DNA from: Leptotrichia massiliensis
GTDB taxonomy: Bacteria; Fusobacteriota; Fusobacteriia; Fusobacteriales; Leptotrichiaceae
Direction of reading: 5' to 3'
Length of the DNA: 64,000 nucleotides
Assembly: GCF_900104625.1 (NCBI RefSeq)
Contig: NZ_FNVZ01000004.1
Location: 62,001-126,000, forward strand
Shown here: positions 62,509-64,000 of the stretch, piece by piece
How positions within the stretch are numbered: the first letter of the stretch is position 1
Layout: each line of letters opens with the position of its first letter
Made by a program: the position numbers and the translations under genes
The notes under the pieces: generated by a model
The model's input: the letters and a program-made list of their open reading frames with translations, nothing else
What the model was told of the DNA's origin: nothing
Databases searched by the model: none

Positions 62509-62970
62509 TTAATTTCCAGTTTCTTGATTAAAGAAAGAACCAGGGGTATTTAAATTTGAAGAATCATTAGTTATTCCTGAATCTTCTTGAGACGTGTTTG
62601 TACTTGATGGTGTAATACCAAAATCTGCTGCATGTAATTTATATTCAGGGATTTGATAATTAACTATTTTTTTTATTGTCAAAACACCATCTTTAGACAC
62701 TGTGCCTTTAACATCTAAAGTAACAAGATCTGAATCATCTACACCGTAATTTTTCATCATAAACTCGTAAATTTTATCCAATAACCCAGAGTTATCTTTT
62801 ACTGTGAAAGTAAGAACTTTATTGGGAAAAACCAGATTATCTTTTATATACGTAAATGTATTTGTTCCTCTTGTATATTCGCCTTTAAGAGTTTTGTCTG
62901 TAATTTTAGTTTTAGACAATCCAATAACAGACGTTATCAACATTATTACTACTAATAATATTTTTTTCAT
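62509..62970 (-). CDS. Secreted protein, unknown function
   Basis: 153 residues. Signal peptide MKKILLVVIMLITSVIGLS. The mature part has a strand-rich domain (GTNTFTYIKDNLVFPNKVLTFTVKD, LVTLDVKGTVSKDGVLTIKKIVNY) and a low-complexity S/T/N-rich tail of 35 residues. AAGGAGG precedes the ATG. I do not recognise the family. Its terminator suggests that it ends the fabG - RNase H-like transcript or is independent. Confidence 0.65.
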   Translation of the reverse strand: MKKILLVVIMLITSVIGLSKTKITDKTLKGEYTRGTNTFTYIKDNLVFPNKVLTFTVKDNSGLLDKIYEFMMKNYGVDDSDLVTLDVKGTVSKDGVLTIKKIVNYQIPEYKLHAADFGITPSSTNTSQEDSGITNDSSNLNTPGSFFNQETGN

Positions 62971-62994
62971 AAAAATCCTCCTTCTATTTTAGTA

Positions 62995-63627
62995 TTATTT
63001 GTGAAAACCTAAATCAGCAGGATTAACATCTCCAGAGATTTTTTTTACAGTTCCACCTTTTTTTTCAAATTCATTTCTCATTAAAGTTACTTTTTTTATA
63101 AGTTCAATTGTGTCATTTTCCAAATTAGAACTATTATATCGTCCCTTTGACCAATATTCAATAATTAGTGAACTATCCCCACAAATTACCTTTATATCGT
63201 ATTTCTTAGCATAGACAAAAGCAGTATAAATTCCAACTAATTCACCAAAGTTATTTGTTCTGGTATTAGCAACATAATAATTTCCAAATTCATTAATATT
63301 TTTTTCATTCATAATTTTGTAAAGCAGTGAATTACCATCAAAATCAGTTAATCTAACTTCCACACCGTTACCACGCCCTGTTCCTGCATCAAAATAAATT
63401 GCGTCACGCTCTAGCTCAGAATACAGTTTCGTCAAATTACTTTTCTCTTTTTTTTCATAATTTGCTCCGGAATTTAGCCATTCTTGTGCTTCAGAAAAAT
63501 TTTTAAATGATTTATAACGAACTTTTTTACCGCTTACTTTTTTTTGACAATCTGCCCAGTTTTCAAGTATTCCATTTTCATTTGTATCTATAATGAAATA
63601 AGCATAGAATTTTTTATTTTTTGTCAT
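62995..63627 (-). CDS. Viroplasmin/RNase H-domain protein
   Basis: 210 residues. The N-terminal 50 residues (KKFYAYFI, ILENWADCQKKVSGKKVRYKSFKNFSEAQEWL) are the viroplasmin-like domain of RNase HI, which binds RNA/DNA hybrid. Then an RNase H fold: FDAGTGRGNGVEV (Asp), NNFGELVGIYTAFVYAKKY (Glu), ICGDSSLIIEYWSKGRYNS (Asp), NPADLGFHK (Asp). These fit the DEDD arrangement, so it should cut RNA in hybrids. No ribosome site is visible before the ATG, 21 bp after the fabG stop, so translation may be coupled to fabG. Confidence 0.85.
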   Translation of the reverse strand: MTKNKKFYAYFIIDTNENGILENWADCQKKVSGKKVRYKSFKNFSEAQEWLNSGANYEKKEKSNLTKLYSELERDAIYFDAGTGRGNGVEVRLTDFDGNSLLYKIMNEKNINEFGNYYVANTRTNNFGELVGIYTAFVYAKKYDIKVICGDSSLIIEYWSKGRYNSSNLENDTIELIKKVTLMRNEFEKKGGTVKKISGDVNPADLGFHK

Positions 63628-63648
63628 TTTTAAATAAATTTATTTGAA

Positions 63649-64000
63649 TTATAAATTTAATCCTCCATCAACTCTCAAAACTTGTCCTGTAACAAATTTA
63701 GACATATCACTTGCTAAATACAATGCAGCATTTGCAACATCTTCAGCATCTCCCATCTTTCTAAGCGGAGTATTTGCAAGTACAGTTTCTACAACTTTTT
63801 CAGGTAATACGTGAGTCATATTTGTTTCGATAAATCCTGGTGCAATTGCGTTTGATCTAAGATTTTTTCTACCAAATTCTTTTGCCCAAGTTTTTGCCAT
63901 AGCGATTACTCCACCTTTTGTAGCTGCATAGTTAGTTTGTCCTGCATTTCCATCTACTCCTACTACAGAAGCCATATTAATTACACTTGAAGCTTTGCTC
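63649..64000 (-). CDS. fabG: 3-oxoacyl-ACP reductase FabG, C-terminal part
   Basis: The gene runs off the right edge; 117 codons are visible. VINMASVVGVDGNAGQTNYAATKGGVIAMAKTWAKEFG holds the catalytic Ser and the YxxxK pair (Tyr-Ala-Ala-Thr-Lys), and NAIAPGFIETNMT and the final VTGQVLRVDGGLNL are typical of FabG. An NADPH-dependent step of fatty acid elongation. The gene probably continues for another 130 codons. Confidence 0.93.
   Translation of the reverse strand, partial: SKASSVINMASVVGVDGNAGQTNYAATKGGVIAMAKTWAKEFGRKNLRSNAIAPGFIETNMTHVLPEKVVETVLANTPLRKMGDAEDVANAALYLASDMSKFVTGQVLRVDGGLNL

Overview
The window is AT-rich (roughly 70% or more by eye) and its proteins read as those of a Gram-negative-type Fusobacteriota, most likely Leptotrichia or a close relative. 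The reasons are an autotransporter protease, a beta-barrel porin and many lipoproteins, combined with strong AGGAGG ribosome sites, TTGACA/TATAAT promoters, an HrcA/CIRCE heat-shock system, a MutS2 with an Smr domain and a DtxR-type metal repressor. This assignment is inferred from gene content only.

Layout. 0.0-3.0 kb: the end of a probable sfsA gene and two membrane proteins. 3.1-5.0 kb: a gene-poor stretch with an HhH (ComEA-like) gene and several hairpin-rich repeat elements. 5.0-8.9 kb: a plus-strand run of biotin carboxylase, PxpA (5-oxoprolinase subunit A), an esterase and an Ogg2-type DNA glycosylase. 9.0-12.0 kb: a subtilisin-like autotransporter. 12.1-19.3 kb (minus): a UPF0756 membrane protein, a three-gene operon (DUF5713, a possible beta-grasp protein, and a 1669-residue DUF4132 protein), and two tandem small Cys-containing lipoproteins. 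19.5-24.2 kb (minus): a Mn/Zn ABC importer operon led by its own repressor, with a clear promoter and operator. 24.5-32.6 kb (minus): bioY, dnaJ, a membrane protein, an aldose-epimerase-like gene, mazEF, and hrcA-grpE-dnaK with a CIRCE operator. 32.8-36.3 kb (minus): small secreted proteins, a Zn amidase and a frameshifted member of a small secreted family behind a G8-TATAAT tract. 36.5-42.3 kb (minus): GNAT, truA, five tRNAs, cupin, rho, miaB and tRNA-Leu(CAA). 42.6-52.0 kb (minus): an M23 peptidase, three copies of a DUF7336-like domain, coaBC, cysS, a secreted protein, a PtuB-like HNH protein and PtuA-like ATPase pair (Septu-type anti-phage defence), and mutS2. 52.1-52.5 kb: a second repeat-element cluster. 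52.7-59.4 kb (plus): PEP carboxylase, three PepSY genes made by an exact 652-bp tandem duplication, and a two-component system. 59.4-64.0 kb (minus): porin, tuf, a secreted protein, a viroplasmin/RNase H protein and the end of fabG.

The most unusual items are: (1) a dispersed family of paired, divergent structured repeats (3.1-3.6, 4.6-4.8 and 52.2-52.5 kb) whose stems differ between copies by compensating base changes, while the terminal loop (about GGCRNYTG) is conserved; (2) the Septu-like pair set between mutS2 and cysS; (3) the DUF5713 / possible beta-grasp / DUF4132 operon; (4) the chimeric PepSY gene; (5) a candidate phase-variable promoter. No CRISPR array, transposase, rRNA gene or prophage module was seen.
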